Program-made: the position numbers and the translations under genes
Notes under the pieces: model-generated
What the model saw: the letters and a program-made list of their open reading frames with translations, nothing else
Databases searched by the model: none
Told to the model about the DNA's origin: nothing
DNA from: Mesorhizobium sp. Root102
GTDB lineage: Bacteria > Pseudomonadota > Alphaproteobacteria > Rhizobiales > Rhizobiaceae
Length of the DNA stretch: 64,000 nucleotides
Assembly: GCF_001425625.1 (NCBI RefSeq)
Contig: NZ_LMCP01000015.1
Location: 68,661 to 132,660 of the forward strand
Reading direction: 5' to 3'
Shown here: positions 27,907 through 36,221 of the stretch, one piece after another
Layout of the letters: the number at the start of each line of letters is the position of its first letter
Position numbering within the stretch: the first letter of the stretch is position 1

Positions 27907-28521
27907 TCACGCCGCGTTGATACCGGCCATTGTCTTCCAGGCAGCCAAGGCCCCGGCCACGGTTGCCAGCAGGGCAACGTGCGATGCACCGTCGCGCGCC
28001 TGGATCGACATGCCGTGCTGAACCGTGGCGAAGAAGGTCGCGGCGGCGGCGCAGTCGAAATCCGCCGGCAGTTCGCCTTCGGCGACGCCGCGCTCTAGAC
28101 GCTTCCGCAGGGCGCTGTGGTTTTCGGCGCGGCGGCGACGCAGATCGTCGCAGATGGCGCCGCGGCTCGAATCCTGATGCAGCGCGCCGAGCGCGATCAG
28201 GCAACCCTGCGGGCGATCGGTCTGCGCATAGGCTTTCGCCGTCAGGCACAGAAATTGTTCGATCGCCAGCCGCGCGGTCGGTGCTTCCTCAAGCGCCAGC
28301 CAGATGTCGGCCCCCTCGGTGCGCGAATAAAGCTCCGTCGCCTCGAGGAACAGCGCCTCCTTGCTGCCGAAGGCGGCATAGAGGCTGGGCGAGTTGATGC
28401 CCATGGCGGCGGTCAACTCGCTCATCGATGCGCCTTCGTAGCCACGGGCCCAAAAGACCTCCATCGCGCAGCGCAGCGCCGAGGTTCGATCGAAGGTGCG
28501 GGGGCGGCCTCGTTCCGACAT
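27907..28521 (-). CDS. TetR family transcriptional regulator
   Basis: A 204-residue repressor with an N-terminal helix-turn-helix (RGRPRTFDRTSALRCAMEVFWARGYEGASMSELTAAMGINSPSLYAAFGSKEALF spread over residues 4-57) and a helical ligand-binding half. The SPSLYAAFGSKEALF recognition helix is typical. It diverges from an SDR gene; a 13-base inverted repeat occupies both promoters. Repression of the pair is expected, with an unknown inducer. Confidence 0.93.
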   Translation of the reverse strand: MSERGRPRTFDRTSALRCAMEVFWARGYEGASMSELTAAMGINSPSLYAAFGSKEALFLEATELYSRTEGADIWLALEEAPTARLAIEQFLCLTAKAYAQTDRPQGCLIALGALHQDSSRGAICDDLRRRRAENHSALRKRLERGVAEGELPADFDCAAAATFFATVQHGMSIQARDGASHVALLATVAGALAAWKTMAGINAA

Positions 28522-28538
28522 GATGCTCTTTTCTGTGT

Positions 28539-28601
28539 TGATCGATACATAATTCAGTTGACGCCGGCGGGCAAGGCTGAGAGATATATATGTATCGATC
28601 A
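28539..28601. promoter_or_regulatory. Inverted-repeat operator between tetR and SDR genes
   Basis: Perfect 13-base inverted repeat (28539-28551 and 28589-28601) with a 37-base spacer. Each arm contains GATCGATACAT, so either two operator sites or one long looped site covers both start regions. Right arm is 19 bases before the SDR ATG. Confidence 0.7.
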
Positions 28602-28620
28602 TTACAAAAAGGAGAAATCG

Positions 28621-29367
28621 ATGTCATCCAACCAACTGGGGGGCAAGGCCGCGCTCGTCACCGGCGGCAGTCGCGGCATCGGTGCTGCGATCGCGCGACG
28701 GCTCGCGGCCGACGGCGCCAGCGTCGCGCTGACTTATGTGCATGGCGAGGAGCAGGCCCGCTCTGTTGTCGCCGAGATAGAGGCCAAGGGTGGCCGCGCC
28801 ATCGCGATCAAGGCCGACAACCGCGATGCCGTGGCCATAGACAAGGCCGTGGATGACGCCGTGACGGCGTTCGGCCAGCTCGACATCCTGGTCAACAGCG
28901 CCGGCATCTGGCGTGCCGCGCCGATCGATACGCTGTCGCTCGCCGATTTCGATGAAACCATGGAGGTTAATCTCAGAGCCCCGTTCATCGCCTCGAAGGC
29001 GGCGGCCGCGCATATGGGCGAGGGCGGCAGGATCATCTCGATCGGCAGCAATCTTGCCGAGCGGGTCACCGACACCAGTCTTGGCGCCTATTCAACCAGC
29101 AAGGCGGCGCTGGTCGGCCTGACCAAGGCGCTGGCGCGCGACCTCGGTCCACGCGGCATCACCGCCAATGTCGTTCATCCCGGCTCGACCGACACCGACA
29201 TGAACCCGGCTAACGGCCCGCATGCCGAACACCAGCGCCAGAAGATGGCGACACCGCGCTTCGGCAAGGCCGAGGACATCGCCGGCATGGTCGCCTGGCT
29301 GGCAGGCCCGGAGGGCCGTTTCGTCACCGGCGCCGCGCTGACCATCGATGGCGGCGCCAACGCCTGA
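28621..29367 (+). CDS. SDR family oxidoreductase (3-oxoacyl-ACP reductase-like)
   Basis: Short-chain dehydrogenase of 248 residues. NAD(P) motif TGGSRGIGAAIARRL; NSAGIWRAAP (NNAG equivalent); catalytic Ser in SIGSNLAERV, Tyr-x3-Lys in YSTSKAAL; and the C-terminal GAALTIDGGANA. The group includes FabG-like reductases and quinone- or aldehyde-active enzymes. It begins after AAAGGAGAA and is divergent from a TetR repressor, suggesting induction by its own or a related substrate. Confidence 0.93.
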   Translation: MSSNQLGGKAALVTGGSRGIGAAIARRLAADGASVALTYVHGEEQARSVVAEIEAKGGRAIAIKADNRDAVAIDKAVDDAVTAFGQLDILVNSAGIWRAAPIDTLSLADFDETMEVNLRAPFIASKAAAAHMGEGGRIISIGSNLAERVTDTSLGAYSTSKAALVGLTKALARDLGPRGITANVVHPGSTDTDMNPANGPHAEHQRQKMATPRFGKAEDIAGMVAWLAGPEGRFVTGAALTIDGGANA

Positions 29368-29382
29368 TTGCAAGGCATTTCG

Positions 29383-29412
29383 CGGCTGGAGCGCAAACAC
29401 CCGCTCCAGCCG
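29383..29412 (+). terminator. 11-bp hairpin after the SDR gene
   Basis: Perfect 11-bp stem (29383-29393 with 29402-29412), 8-base loop, 15 bases after the SDR stop. No T-run follows. The remaining 160 bases before the next gene are an open promoter region. Confidence 0.5.
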
Positions 29413-29574
29413 TCACGATGTTGTGAAACCGTTCTGCAACAGGCGTTCCAAAATTTATGAAAGCTTAACGAAATCGGTATGAATCAGTATAGTCGCGCCG
29501 TACATCCGCCATGCGGTGAGCGGGACGATCTAGCGTGCGGAACGGGAACCGGTTGCGGCCGGAGCGGGTGATCC

Positions 29575-31461
29575 ATGAAATTCCTCGGAAACAAAGCAAC
29601 CGTGGTGCCGCTGATGGCGATCACGGCAACGCTCGCTTTCGGTGTGCCTCAGGCAGGCGCGCAGGGGCTCTTCGACATGCTTTTCGGCGGTGGCGTCAAG
29701 CGCCCGCCGCAAGGCGAGTTTCCGCCCCCGCCACCGAAACACAAGCCGAAGGCGCCGGCCAGTGGCGGCGGTGGCGGTGTGAGAATCAGCAGCCCGTCCT
29801 ACTACACCTATAAGGCCGACCGGCTGGTTCGCGTCGACTTCTCGGCGTTGGCCGCGACACCAGAGCCGGCGGCACCGCAGGACGCGGCTTTCGTTCCGTC
29901 GGCCACGGGCGCCGCGTTTCGTGATGCGGTTGCCAGCTTGGGCGACTACGAACTCTTCGCCGAGCCCGACATCGCCAAGGCGCTGATCGCCTATTACTCG
30001 GCCAATCCGGATTTCATCTGGGTGACCGGAACCAGCCTCAACAGCCGTGCGCAGGACGCGGTGCGCGTCCTTGGCGAGGCTTCAAGCTATGGCCTCACGC
30101 CGGCCGACTATACGGTCGAAGTGCCCGCCGCCGGTACATCGACGGCCGACGCCAACGCGCAACTGAAAGAGCTCGTCCGGTTCGAGATGGCGCTGTCGGC
30201 ACGCGTGCTGCGCTATGCCCATGACGCCCAGAACGGCCGTGTCGAGCCCAACCGCATGACCGGCTACTATGATTTTCCGGCCAAGCCGCTCGACTTGCAA
30301 GGCGTGCTGAAGACACTGGCGCATACCCAGGAAGTGCGCACCTATCTCGAGTCGCGGCATCCGCAGAATGCGGAATACCAGGCGCTGCGCGTCGAACTGG
30401 AATCGCTGCAGGCCAGTGCGGAAAACGAAATCGTCGTCGACCCCAAGCTGCTGCTGAAGCCGGGCGAAATCAGCCCCGAACTGCCGAAGCTGCTGACCCT
30501 GATCGCGCGCAATCTTGATGACGAGATGGGCGGCGCCTATGGCGAGGTCCTGTCGAGGCTGGCCACCAGCGAAGTCTATGACCCGCAACTGGTTCCAGTC
30601 GTCAAGGCCGTGCAGCAGAAGGCAGGCATGAAGGGCGACGGCGTCATCGGGCCGCGCACCGTTGCGTCGCTGGCCGGCACATCCAAGGCCGACAAGCTGC
30701 TGAAGGTGGAAGTGGCGCTGGAAGAGCTGCGCTGGCTGCCCTCCGATCTCGGGAGCCCGCGTGTCTTCATCAACCAGCCGGCGTTCACCGCTAGCTACAT
30801 CGACAATGGCGAGGAGAAGCTGAAGACGCGTGTCGTCATAGGCCGGACCACCAATCAGACCGCTTTCTTCTTCAAGGAGATCAAGCAGGTCGATTTCCAT
30901 CCCTATTGGGGCGTGCCGCAGTCGATCATCGTCAACGAGATGCTGCCCAGACTGCGCAACGATCCGGGCTATCTCGACCGGGCCGGCTATGAGGTGACCG
31001 ATTCGCGCGGCAAGCGCATTCCTTCGTCGGCGGTCAACTGGGGCGCCTATGGCGCCAACATTCCTTACAGCGTGCGCCAGCAGCCGAGCGAGGCGAACGC
31101 GCTGGGCGAGCTGAAGATCCTGTTCCCCAACAAGCACGCGATCTACATGCACGACACGCCGCAGAAATCATTCTTCCAGCGTGATATGCGCGCGCTCAGC
31201 CATGGCTGCGTGCGGCTGCAGGACCCGCGCGGCATGGCGGCCGCGGTGCTCGGCACCTCGGTGGACGACATCGCCGAGAAGCTGAAGCACGGCCACGCGA
31301 CCGAGAATGTGACACGCACGATCCCGGTCTATGTCGCCTATTTTACCGCCTGGCCCGACATGTCCGGCAAGGTCGAATATTTCGGCGACATCTACGACCG
31401 CGACTCACGGCTCAAGCAGGCCCTGGACGCCACGGAAGCGGTACGTTCGCCTTCGAGCTGA
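29575..31461 (+). CDS. Large L,D-transpeptidase (YcbB/LdtD type)
   Basis: Peptidoglycan 3-3 cross-linking enzyme, 628 residues. Signal peptide (about 1-33), a Pro/Lys-rich linker with GGGGG, a helical scaffold domain (about 105-320), a peptidoglycan-binding segment (about 340-365, VQQKAGMKGDGVIGPRTVASL) and a YkuD catalytic domain with HDTP and SHGCVR, the nucleophile being Cys545. The capping-subdomain insertion typical of YcbB (WGVPQSIIVNEMLPRLRNDPGYL) is present. It differs in build from the shorter L,D-transpeptidase at 0.8 kb. Confidence 0.93.
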   Translation: MKFLGNKATVVPLMAITATLAFGVPQAGAQGLFDMLFGGGVKRPPQGEFPPPPPKHKPKAPASGGGGGVRISSPSYYTYKADRLVRVDFSALAATPEPAAPQDAAFVPSATGAAFRDAVASLGDYELFAEPDIAKALIAYYSANPDFIWVTGTSLNSRAQDAVRVLGEASSYGLTPADYTVEVPAAGTSTADANAQLKELVRFEMALSARVLRYAHDAQNGRVEPNRMTGYYDFPAKPLDLQGVLKTLAHTQEVRTYLESRHPQNAEYQALRVELESLQASAENEIVVDPKLLLKPGEISPELPKLLTLIARNLDDEMGGAYGEVLSRLATSEVYDPQLVPVVKAVQQKAGMKGDGVIGPRTVASLAGTSKADKLLKVEVALEELRWLPSDLGSPRVFINQPAFTASYIDNGEEKLKTRVVIGRTTNQTAFFFKEIKQVDFHPYWGVPQSIIVNEMLPRLRNDPGYLDRAGYEVTDSRGKRIPSSAVNWGAYGANIPYSVRQQPSEANALGELKILFPNKHAIYMHDTPQKSFFQRDMRALSHGCVRLQDPRGMAAAVLGTSVDDIAEKLKHGHATENVTRTIPVYVAYFTAWPDMSGKVEYFGDIYDRDSRLKQALDATEAVRSPSS

Positions 31462-31549
31462 TTAAAGCGCTTCGCGTCGACGCGCTTTAAAGTCTTTGGT
31501 TTGCGCGTGTCGTTGTCCCAAAACCGCTGCGCACTTTTGGGCGACACGC
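31462..31549. repeat. Palindromic intergenic repeat, copy 3
   Basis: First a palindrome TTAAAGCGC/GCGCTTTAA (31462-31470, 31482-31490), then outer arms GCGTGTCG/CGACACGC (31505-31512, 31542-31549) around CCCAAAA/TTTTGGG. The inner CCAAAACCGCTGCGCACTTTTGG matches the shared core of the family. It sits directly after the L,D-transpeptidase stop. Confidence 0.8.
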
Positions 31550-31550
31550 A

Positions 31551-32033
31551 CTAGCGCTCCAACAGCGGCCGTTGAAAGCCGGCGTCTCGCCCGGCGATCA
31601 GCCAATAGATCAGCCCGGCGACAAGGCCGGCAGCGGCAATAATGCCGATGTCGGCCCAGCGTTCCGGATCCATATCCTCCGGCGCGCTTGGCCAGATCAG
31701 AGCGAAGCCGCCGACCGCGGCAGCGGCGCCGAAGACCATATGCAGCAGGAAGTTGCGCAACGAGAAGAACTCGGCGATCAGCGCGAAGATCAGCGTCTGC
31801 AGGGCGGTCACCACAATCGTCAGGAAATAGACGAACATGCCGAGCGGCGGCACCACCAGGACCGCGATCGGCGAAACGCCCATGACGTCGAAATAGTCGG
31901 GCGCGTTGGGCAAGGAACTGAGCGCGCCATAGATCGCCGCAACGGCGATCAGACCTGCCAGCACCGACACAAAGTAGCCGGCTAATATCATCAATATACG
32001 CTTCAGTATGTGCTTCGCAGTCGCCATGCCCAT
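31551..32033 (-). CDS. Four-helix membrane protein of unknown function
   Basis: A 160-residue inner-membrane protein with four strong hydrophobic segments (about 12-36, 53-83, 88-111, 127-145). Between helices 3 and 4 is an acidic loop (PSAPEDMDPERWAD). Such four-helix proteins are common next to envelope genes in rhizobia, but I recognise no family. Two starts are possible (32033 or 32027). It converges on the large L,D-transpeptidase. Confidence 0.7.
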   Translation of the reverse strand: MGMATAKHILKRILMILAGYFVSVLAGLIAVAAIYGALSSLPNAPDYFDVMGVSPIAVLVVPPLGMFVYFLTIVVTALQTLIFALIAEFFSLRNFLLHMVFGAAAAVGGFALIWPSAPEDMDPERWADIGIIAAAGLVAGLIYWLIAGRDAGFQRPLLER

Positions 32034-32126
32034 CCCCCAATGCGGCGTCTAGGCGACAGTCAGCCATCAAAGCGAGACTGACGCAAGGGGAGGTGCCCCT
32101 TGGCAAGTCGCGGGACACGAAGCGGG

Positions 32127-32216
32127 CTGGAGCGGCTCTCGTTTCATGGAAACGCAGAACCGCTGCAGCTCTTGTTTGAGGCAATTCCGGACGGAACCGT
32201 CTTACACTTTTCCTGG
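32127..32216. repeat. Palindromic intergenic repeat, copy 4 (partial)
   Basis: Contains CGTTTC/GAAACG (32140-32145, 32149-32154) within longer imperfect arms, then GCAATTCCGG followed by ACCGTCTTACACTTTTCC, which is the copy 1 core in opposite order. The expected right outer arm is missing, so this is a degraded copy. Confidence 0.65.
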
Positions 32217-32248
32217 ACGTCCTTTAAACCCGTCGTCTGTGGGGACCC

Positions 32249-32506
32249 CTATTTTGGCTCGGCCGTCACGGGATCGTAGGTGATCTCGACCTTCGCCTTG
32301 TCCGACGTGTAGTAGGTGACGGTGTAGGCGCCACTATCCCAGTCGACCTCTTTCACATAGCGAAAGCCGTCGCGTCGCTCGACCTTGGCGATGATCTCCG
32401 ACAATTTCTTGGCATTGGGCGGCGGCAACGGAGCATCGTCCGCGGCCAAAGCCGGCCCACCGGCGAGAAGAACGGCGACGCTGGTCGCCAGCAGAAATCT
32501 GGACAT
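32249..32506 (-). CDS. Secreted PepSY-like protein
   Basis: An 85-residue periplasmic protein: signal peptide (about 1-22, ending GGPALAADD), a Pro-rich junction, then one PepSY-like unit (KKLSEIIAKVERRDGFRYVKEVDWDSGAYTVTYYTSDKAKVEITYDPVT shown in parts: KLSEIIAKVE, VKEVDWDSGAYTV). PepSY domains often inhibit proteases or bind peptides; here the role is unknown. Confidence 0.75.
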   Translation of the reverse strand: MSRFLLATSVAVLLAGGPALAADDAPLPPPNAKKLSEIIAKVERRDGFRYVKEVDWDSGAYTVTYYTSDKAKVEITYDPVTAEPK

Positions 32507-32649
32507 GGCTTTCCCTCAAGGTTTTGTCGGACAGAAACTCGCAGGCGTGCCGGTTTGTTCCGCAGCTGGAATGCATGACCCCGACGATGTCCCCAACTGA
32601 TGTGGAGCGCATCACGCTTGCTACCTGCTCGAGGGGCCGCCCGCTTAAC

Positions 32650-32883
32650 TTACGCGGCGCGTCGTTGAGCGGGGTGGAGACCTGAACGGGTTCTACGAGG
32701 GTCGACGGCGGTCACGATGCCGTGGTGGTGATCGCAATAGACGCGGTCCGTCGAGGTTGGCCCGGCACAAAAACGATAGCCGCCGGGTACTGACCGGTCT
32801 TCGCTCACCGGGAAGCGGCACTGATAGAGGCCTAGCTGAATGAGGGGGACGTCTCTCGAAGTTAGTCTGATATTTTCACGCAT
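32650..32883 (-). CDS. Small GcrA-like Cys/His protein
   Basis: A 77-residue protein whose centre follows the C-terminal pattern of the cell-cycle regulator GcrA: LYQCRFPVSEDR, GGYRFCAGPT, RVYCDHHH (Cys22, Cys39, Cys50 and His52-54). The N-terminal DNA-binding part of GcrA is missing, so this is either a stand-alone domain or a fragment. It marks the left edge of the accessory block. Confidence 0.55.
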   Translation of the reverse strand: MRENIRLTSRDVPLIQLGLYQCRFPVSEDRSVPGGYRFCAGPTSTDRVYCDHHHGIVTAVDPRRTRSGLHPAQRRAA

Positions 32884-33228
32884 GGTTTTTCAGGTTCCTG
32901 GTTCATGGCCATTGCCGGCTGACGGCCGCTGTGCGGCCGCGTCAGGGCGAGCTTCTCTCGTCTTGGAGGGCTGTGGATCACAATATGGTGTTGGTCGCAG
33001 CGTCAATGAAGCCCGAGGCCCTGCTTTCGGAAGCCAATTGTTGCGACTTAAGGCCACACATACCGTTGGGGTGGGGGTGGCTTGTGGGGCCCCCCAACGC
33101 GCTGTGCACTTTTCGGGAGCGAAACCATTTTGTCAGCAGACAGCGTGGTCGCGTCCCAGAGCATCTCTCCGAACCGTTGCGCCGGTGCTATGATGTGCCT
33201 GCATGATCAGACAGCAGGGATACGAGGC
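32884..33228. other. Intergenic, no gene recognised
   Basis: About 345 bases with short open frames on both strands that lack family patterns and ribosome sites. A G-rich run (33065-33095) stands out. Composition is less regular than the coding regions around it. Confidence 0.4.
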
Positions 33229-33585
33229 ATGCCCGAAGTCACCCGCCGTACACTTCTTGCGTTCACCGCCGCCGTAGCCTCGGTCGTTGAACCGACGTTT
33301 GCTGAGGCGGAAGGTGCCTCACCCGAATTGCGGGCGCTGATCGGAGCCCATGAAGCCACCTATGTCGGGCTTCACAGGGTTGTTCATCAAGCGGGCAGCA
33401 GCAGCCACGAACGCAAGAGGGCAGACCGGATTGAACAGGAAGCATTGCTGGCCATCTGCTCCTATCCCGCGATCAGCCGAGGCGACCGACGGGCCAAGGC
33501 CGATTACCTGTTGACCGTTGAGGCTCGGGGTGAACTCGACCTGGAAGAGCACATGCAGGCCATCCTGCACTCGATGAAGCGCTGA
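33229..33585 (+). CDS. Small exported orphan protein
   Basis: A 118-residue protein beginning TRRTLLAFTAAVASVVEP, a twin-arginine-like export signal, then a helical charged domain (AHEATYVGLHRVVHQAGSSSHERKRADRIEQEALLAICSYP) and a C-terminal RAKADYLLTVEARG. I recognise no family. ATG 33229 has GAGG just upstream and gives the signal peptide; the frame is open earlier. Confidence 0.5.
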   Translation: MPEVTRRTLLAFTAAVASVVEPTFAEAEGASPELRALIGAHEATYVGLHRVVHQAGSSSHERKRADRIEQEALLAICSYPAISRGDRRAKADYLLTVEARGELDLEEHMQAILHSMKR

Positions 33586-33630
33586 TCGCGGCTCGACCGG
33601 CGCAGAGCTTGGACCCATCAACAGGAGTTC

Positions 33631-33933
33631 ATGCGCGGACTCCAGGCTATCTCGCCACCTTCCATTACTGCGACTACGCATCAGTGGCTAACGTGCGAAG
33701 CGGTCAGCGACCTGGCGGGCAAATGGGAGGTGAGGCTCGATGAAGCCCCATCCCGTGTGCAGCAAGCCAGGGCGCTGGAACCGGAACGCTACACGGTCTG
33801 TTGCGCCGACGACCGTATCGAGGTTTCGTTCTGGGATCTCGAGCAGATGACGGTGCGGCGCGGCTCCAACGTCTGCCAGTTCCAGAGCTACGGTTCTTGC
33901 TTTCTTACCGCTGCGGGATGGGCAGCAGATTAG
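33631..33933 (+). CDS. Hypothetical protein
   Basis: A 100-residue open frame. The C-terminal half looks protein-like (RYTVCCADDRIEVSFWDLEQMTVRRGSNVCQFQSYGSC), while the first 30 residues look less so. It follows the previous ORF by 45 bases on the same strand. Composition supports coding modestly; no family known. Confidence 0.4.
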   Translation: MRGLQAISPPSITATTHQWLTCEAVSDLAGKWEVRLDEAPSRVQQARALEPERYTVCCADDRIEVSFWDLEQMTVRRGSNVCQFQSYGSCFLTAAGWAAD

Positions 33934-33958
33934 CCTTCCGCGCTGCAAAAACGAGCAC

Positions 33959-34438
33959 TCACACGGTCAAAAAAGGTATATGAAAGGCTTTTCGTTCATA
34001 ATTCAGTTCGCGAAAAGCGATTCTCAGGCTGGCGGCTTTGGATTTAATTTCTACCACTCTTGCCGGATCAGCCGCGCGATCTTTGACGTCAAAATTGTCG
34101 CCTGTTGCAGCCTGACGAAAATTAAGAAAAGCGCTATCAATCCTCATCTTCGAATTATGGACGCGCGAGGTCACAAAATTCGCAAAAACGTTGATGTCGT
34201 GCAAAGAGCTAATTGTGCTGTCGACTTCTGGAGATAGCGGATCACCGGGTTGCATCCATACGGAAGACGCCTTGGAAACGCACTCTGCGGTCATCTGTTC
34301 AAGTTCGGCTAGGGTGGCATCTATCATCTGCGTGTTGGCGGTAAAGCGCTGTTGAATCGCCAGCCCAGCGAGGCCGACTAACCCCGACGCGATGCCACCA
34401 AGCACCGAGATGAAAAAGGTCTCAGCGCCGTCCGCCAT
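33959..34438 (-). CDS. Single-helix membrane protein of a three-gene operon
   Basis: A 159-residue protein with one N-terminal membrane helix (about 7-28, ETFFISVLGGIASGLVGLAGLAI) and a long helical, charged cytosolic or periplasmic part. Third gene of the operon, overlapping the DUF4325 gene by 17 bases. I recognise no family. The order (signalling ATPase, STAS-like, small membrane protein) suggests it is the output or anchor of the module. AT-richer than neighbouring genes. Confidence 0.65.
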   Translation of the reverse strand: MADGAETFFISVLGGIASGLVGLAGLAIQQRFTANTQMIDATLAELEQMTAECVSKASSVWMQPGDPLSPEVDSTISSLHDINVFANFVTSRVHNSKMRIDSAFLNFRQAATGDNFDVKDRAADPARVVEIKSKAASLRIAFRELNYERKAFHIPFLTV

Positions 34439-34790
34439 CGCTTGCTTTGCTGACGTGAAAATTGATGTCAGAAATGTATATGGAAAAGTCGGGTGACGCT
34501 CTGAGTGTTATGCGTCGCTGAAATTCTTCCCGCGACCACTTCATCTCCCGTACCAACCCGCCGAATGCCTCCTCTAAAAAGGAGGACGGGTAGCCACGCG
34601 TACCGTCCATCTCTATTGTGAGATGATCGTTCTCGGCCAAGGCCGGAATGAGAACTTCCTCTCTAAATTTCTGCCCAGAAGCGGGCCCATCGGTGTAATA
34701 TCTGCCACCAGGCGTTCTGGAGAATTCATTGAGAATGTTGATCGTCCGCACACGGTTCCTCTGCGCAACGGTCATTTCGAGATACTCCAC
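34422..34790 (-). CDS. STAS-like DUF4325 protein
   Basis: A 122-residue protein of the DUF4325 (STAS-like) family. Typical pattern: TPGGRYYTDGPASGQKFREEVLIPAL at 26-51, then HLTIEMDGTRGYPSSFLEEAFGGLVREM at 56-83, where the SSFLEEAFGGL helix replaces the DSSG-type turn of ordinary STAS domains. These proteins are often encoded beside GHKL ATPases. It overlaps the ATPase gene by 19 bases and the next gene by 17, so translation is coupled. Its partner is probably the ATPase. Confidence 0.82.
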   Translation of the reverse strand: MEYLEMTVAQRNRVRTINILNEFSRTPGGRYYTDGPASGQKFREEVLIPALAENDHLTIEMDGTRGYPSSFLEEAFGGLVREMKWSREEFQRRITLRASPDFSIYISDINFHVSKASDGGRR

Positions 34791-35899
34791 TCAATCAGCG
34801 TGCCGCCCAAGGCGACCCTATGGTTCGTGGCCGTGATAACACCGCGCACGCTATCATATATCGCTTCGCCAGTCCCGCTGATAATTCTCAGGTAGCCGCG
34901 ATGATGGTCTAAAATCCTCATCATTGTGGGTAGGCCGTTACCGCGACCTTGCAATGTCGTTCTCGTCCGCCCGTATTCCATCGCTGCCTGAATCATTTGA
35001 GCATCGTCTGTCGTTCCGCCAATTGCCGCCAGCGCCCCACGAATGCCTTCCCATATCGTCGCTCGTGGCAAGGTGCGTGGAATGCCGACGCCCATGTCAT
35101 ACACCGCTGCCGTCAGCGATTTCGAAGCGCGGTCGTATGAGCCAGACATAAACCAAGTCCCAGGCGCAACGCCAAACCATTCGTCCGGTTCCAAATAGGC
35201 GTGTTGCTTCGAGTTTTTCAGGGCCTCAATGAGCCCGTCGTAGATGAAATTGTCAGCGTTTATCGGGCCCGAAATTTCGGCCAGATGCTCTAACAGGTCG
35301 TCACATTTGGCGCCGATAACGTCTGTGTCGCTGCGGTACTTCAGGATTTGAACTGGATGGCTGGCCGGGAGGTCGACAGGTGCGGGTCTGTCAGGCGTAT
35401 CCAGAAAATCGAACAGTCCAAGACTGCGGAACAAATAAGCAATTTCAGGTCGCCAAAGCCTATCGCGCACAATTTTAAGCCTTCGTCCAACAAACTGCTG
35501 CCAGCGATACAACTCCGCCGCCAGAACGAGCGATGCCCCTGGCGACGCATGCTGGAAAGCCTCGAAATCAACGCCTCTGGGAAGTTCAGACGGGATTTTG
35601 TCACGGTAAATCTGAAAGCGAAGGTGAGCAAAAAATGAAGCTACTTCTTCGTAGTTTTCTCGAAGCGAAAAATTTGCAGGAGGCTGAATGTAAAGATATG
35701 ATTTACGTCGACTCCCTCTTTTGATCTTCATTTCAGGCGGAGCAACGTCAGCGGGAGGCTGTGGCAGCCTCGGCTTGGCGTCATAAGTCTTTCCAACAAC
35801 TGGGGTAGGAACATGAAAGTGGCGAGCCTGTTGGCGCCTCCTTTCATTGGCTGCTCTCAAATAATGCCAGTTCTTCCATGCAAGATTGGGCCTTTTCAC
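34772..35899 (-). CDS. GHKL ATPase with STAS-like N-terminal domain
   Basis: A 375-residue cytosolic protein. Residues 1-60 are basic and probably disordered. About 66-170 looks like a STAS-type domain: a VDFEAFQHASPGASLVLAAELYRW segment (111-133) and an LFRSLGLFDFL end (156-166). A GHKL ATPase follows: N box around Glu225 (EALKNSKQHAY), G1 DMGVGIP (268-274), G2 GRGNGL (318-323). No HisKA domain or conserved His is present. It heads the three-gene operon. STAS assignment is inference; GHKL is clear. Confidence 0.82.
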   Translation of the reverse strand: MKRPNLAWKNWHYLRAANERRRQQARHFHVPTPVVGKTYDAKPRLPQPPADVAPPEMKIKRGSRRKSYLYIQPPANFSLRENYEEVASFFAHLRFQIYRDKIPSELPRGVDFEAFQHASPGASLVLAAELYRWQQFVGRRLKIVRDRLWRPEIAYLFRSLGLFDFLDTPDRPAPVDLPASHPVQILKYRSDTDVIGAKCDDLLEHLAEISGPINADNFIYDGLIEALKNSKQHAYLEPDEWFGVAPGTWFMSGSYDRASKSLTAAVYDMGVGIPRTLPRATIWEGIRGALAAIGGTTDDAQMIQAAMEYGRTRTTLQGRGNGLPTMMRILDHHRGYLRIISGTGEAIYDSVRGVITATNHRVALGGTLIEWSISK

Positions 35900-36221
35900 T
35901 CAACGGCACCTCCCGATGCAGCGTTGGGGGCAGATAGTCGTCCAAGTCAAGCCCTCGCTACGCAGCCCGCGGCTGGCAAGTCGTGGACGGCAGTACAATA
36001 CTAGAGACCTCGAGGACGAGGAAGGCGCGTTTCAATTCCGGGTGGATCGAGGTGCGCGTGTTAGGCCGCGAACGGCTCGGGAACAGATTCCCCGGATTTT
36101 CCCGAATGCCGGGCCGAGTTCCGCTTGCGTTCGTCGGGTGATGCCGAGCAGCTTTATGCAATTTCGTTCGCGAAGTTTACGCGAAAACGGCGCAAAACAT
36201 GGCCTTATTGTGCATTGGGAA
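35900..36221. other. Intergenic next to tRNA-Val
   Basis: About 320 bases between the operon start and the tRNA 3' end. It must hold the operon promoter. No duplicated tRNA 3' end, integrase or other gene was found in it. Confidence 0.4.
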
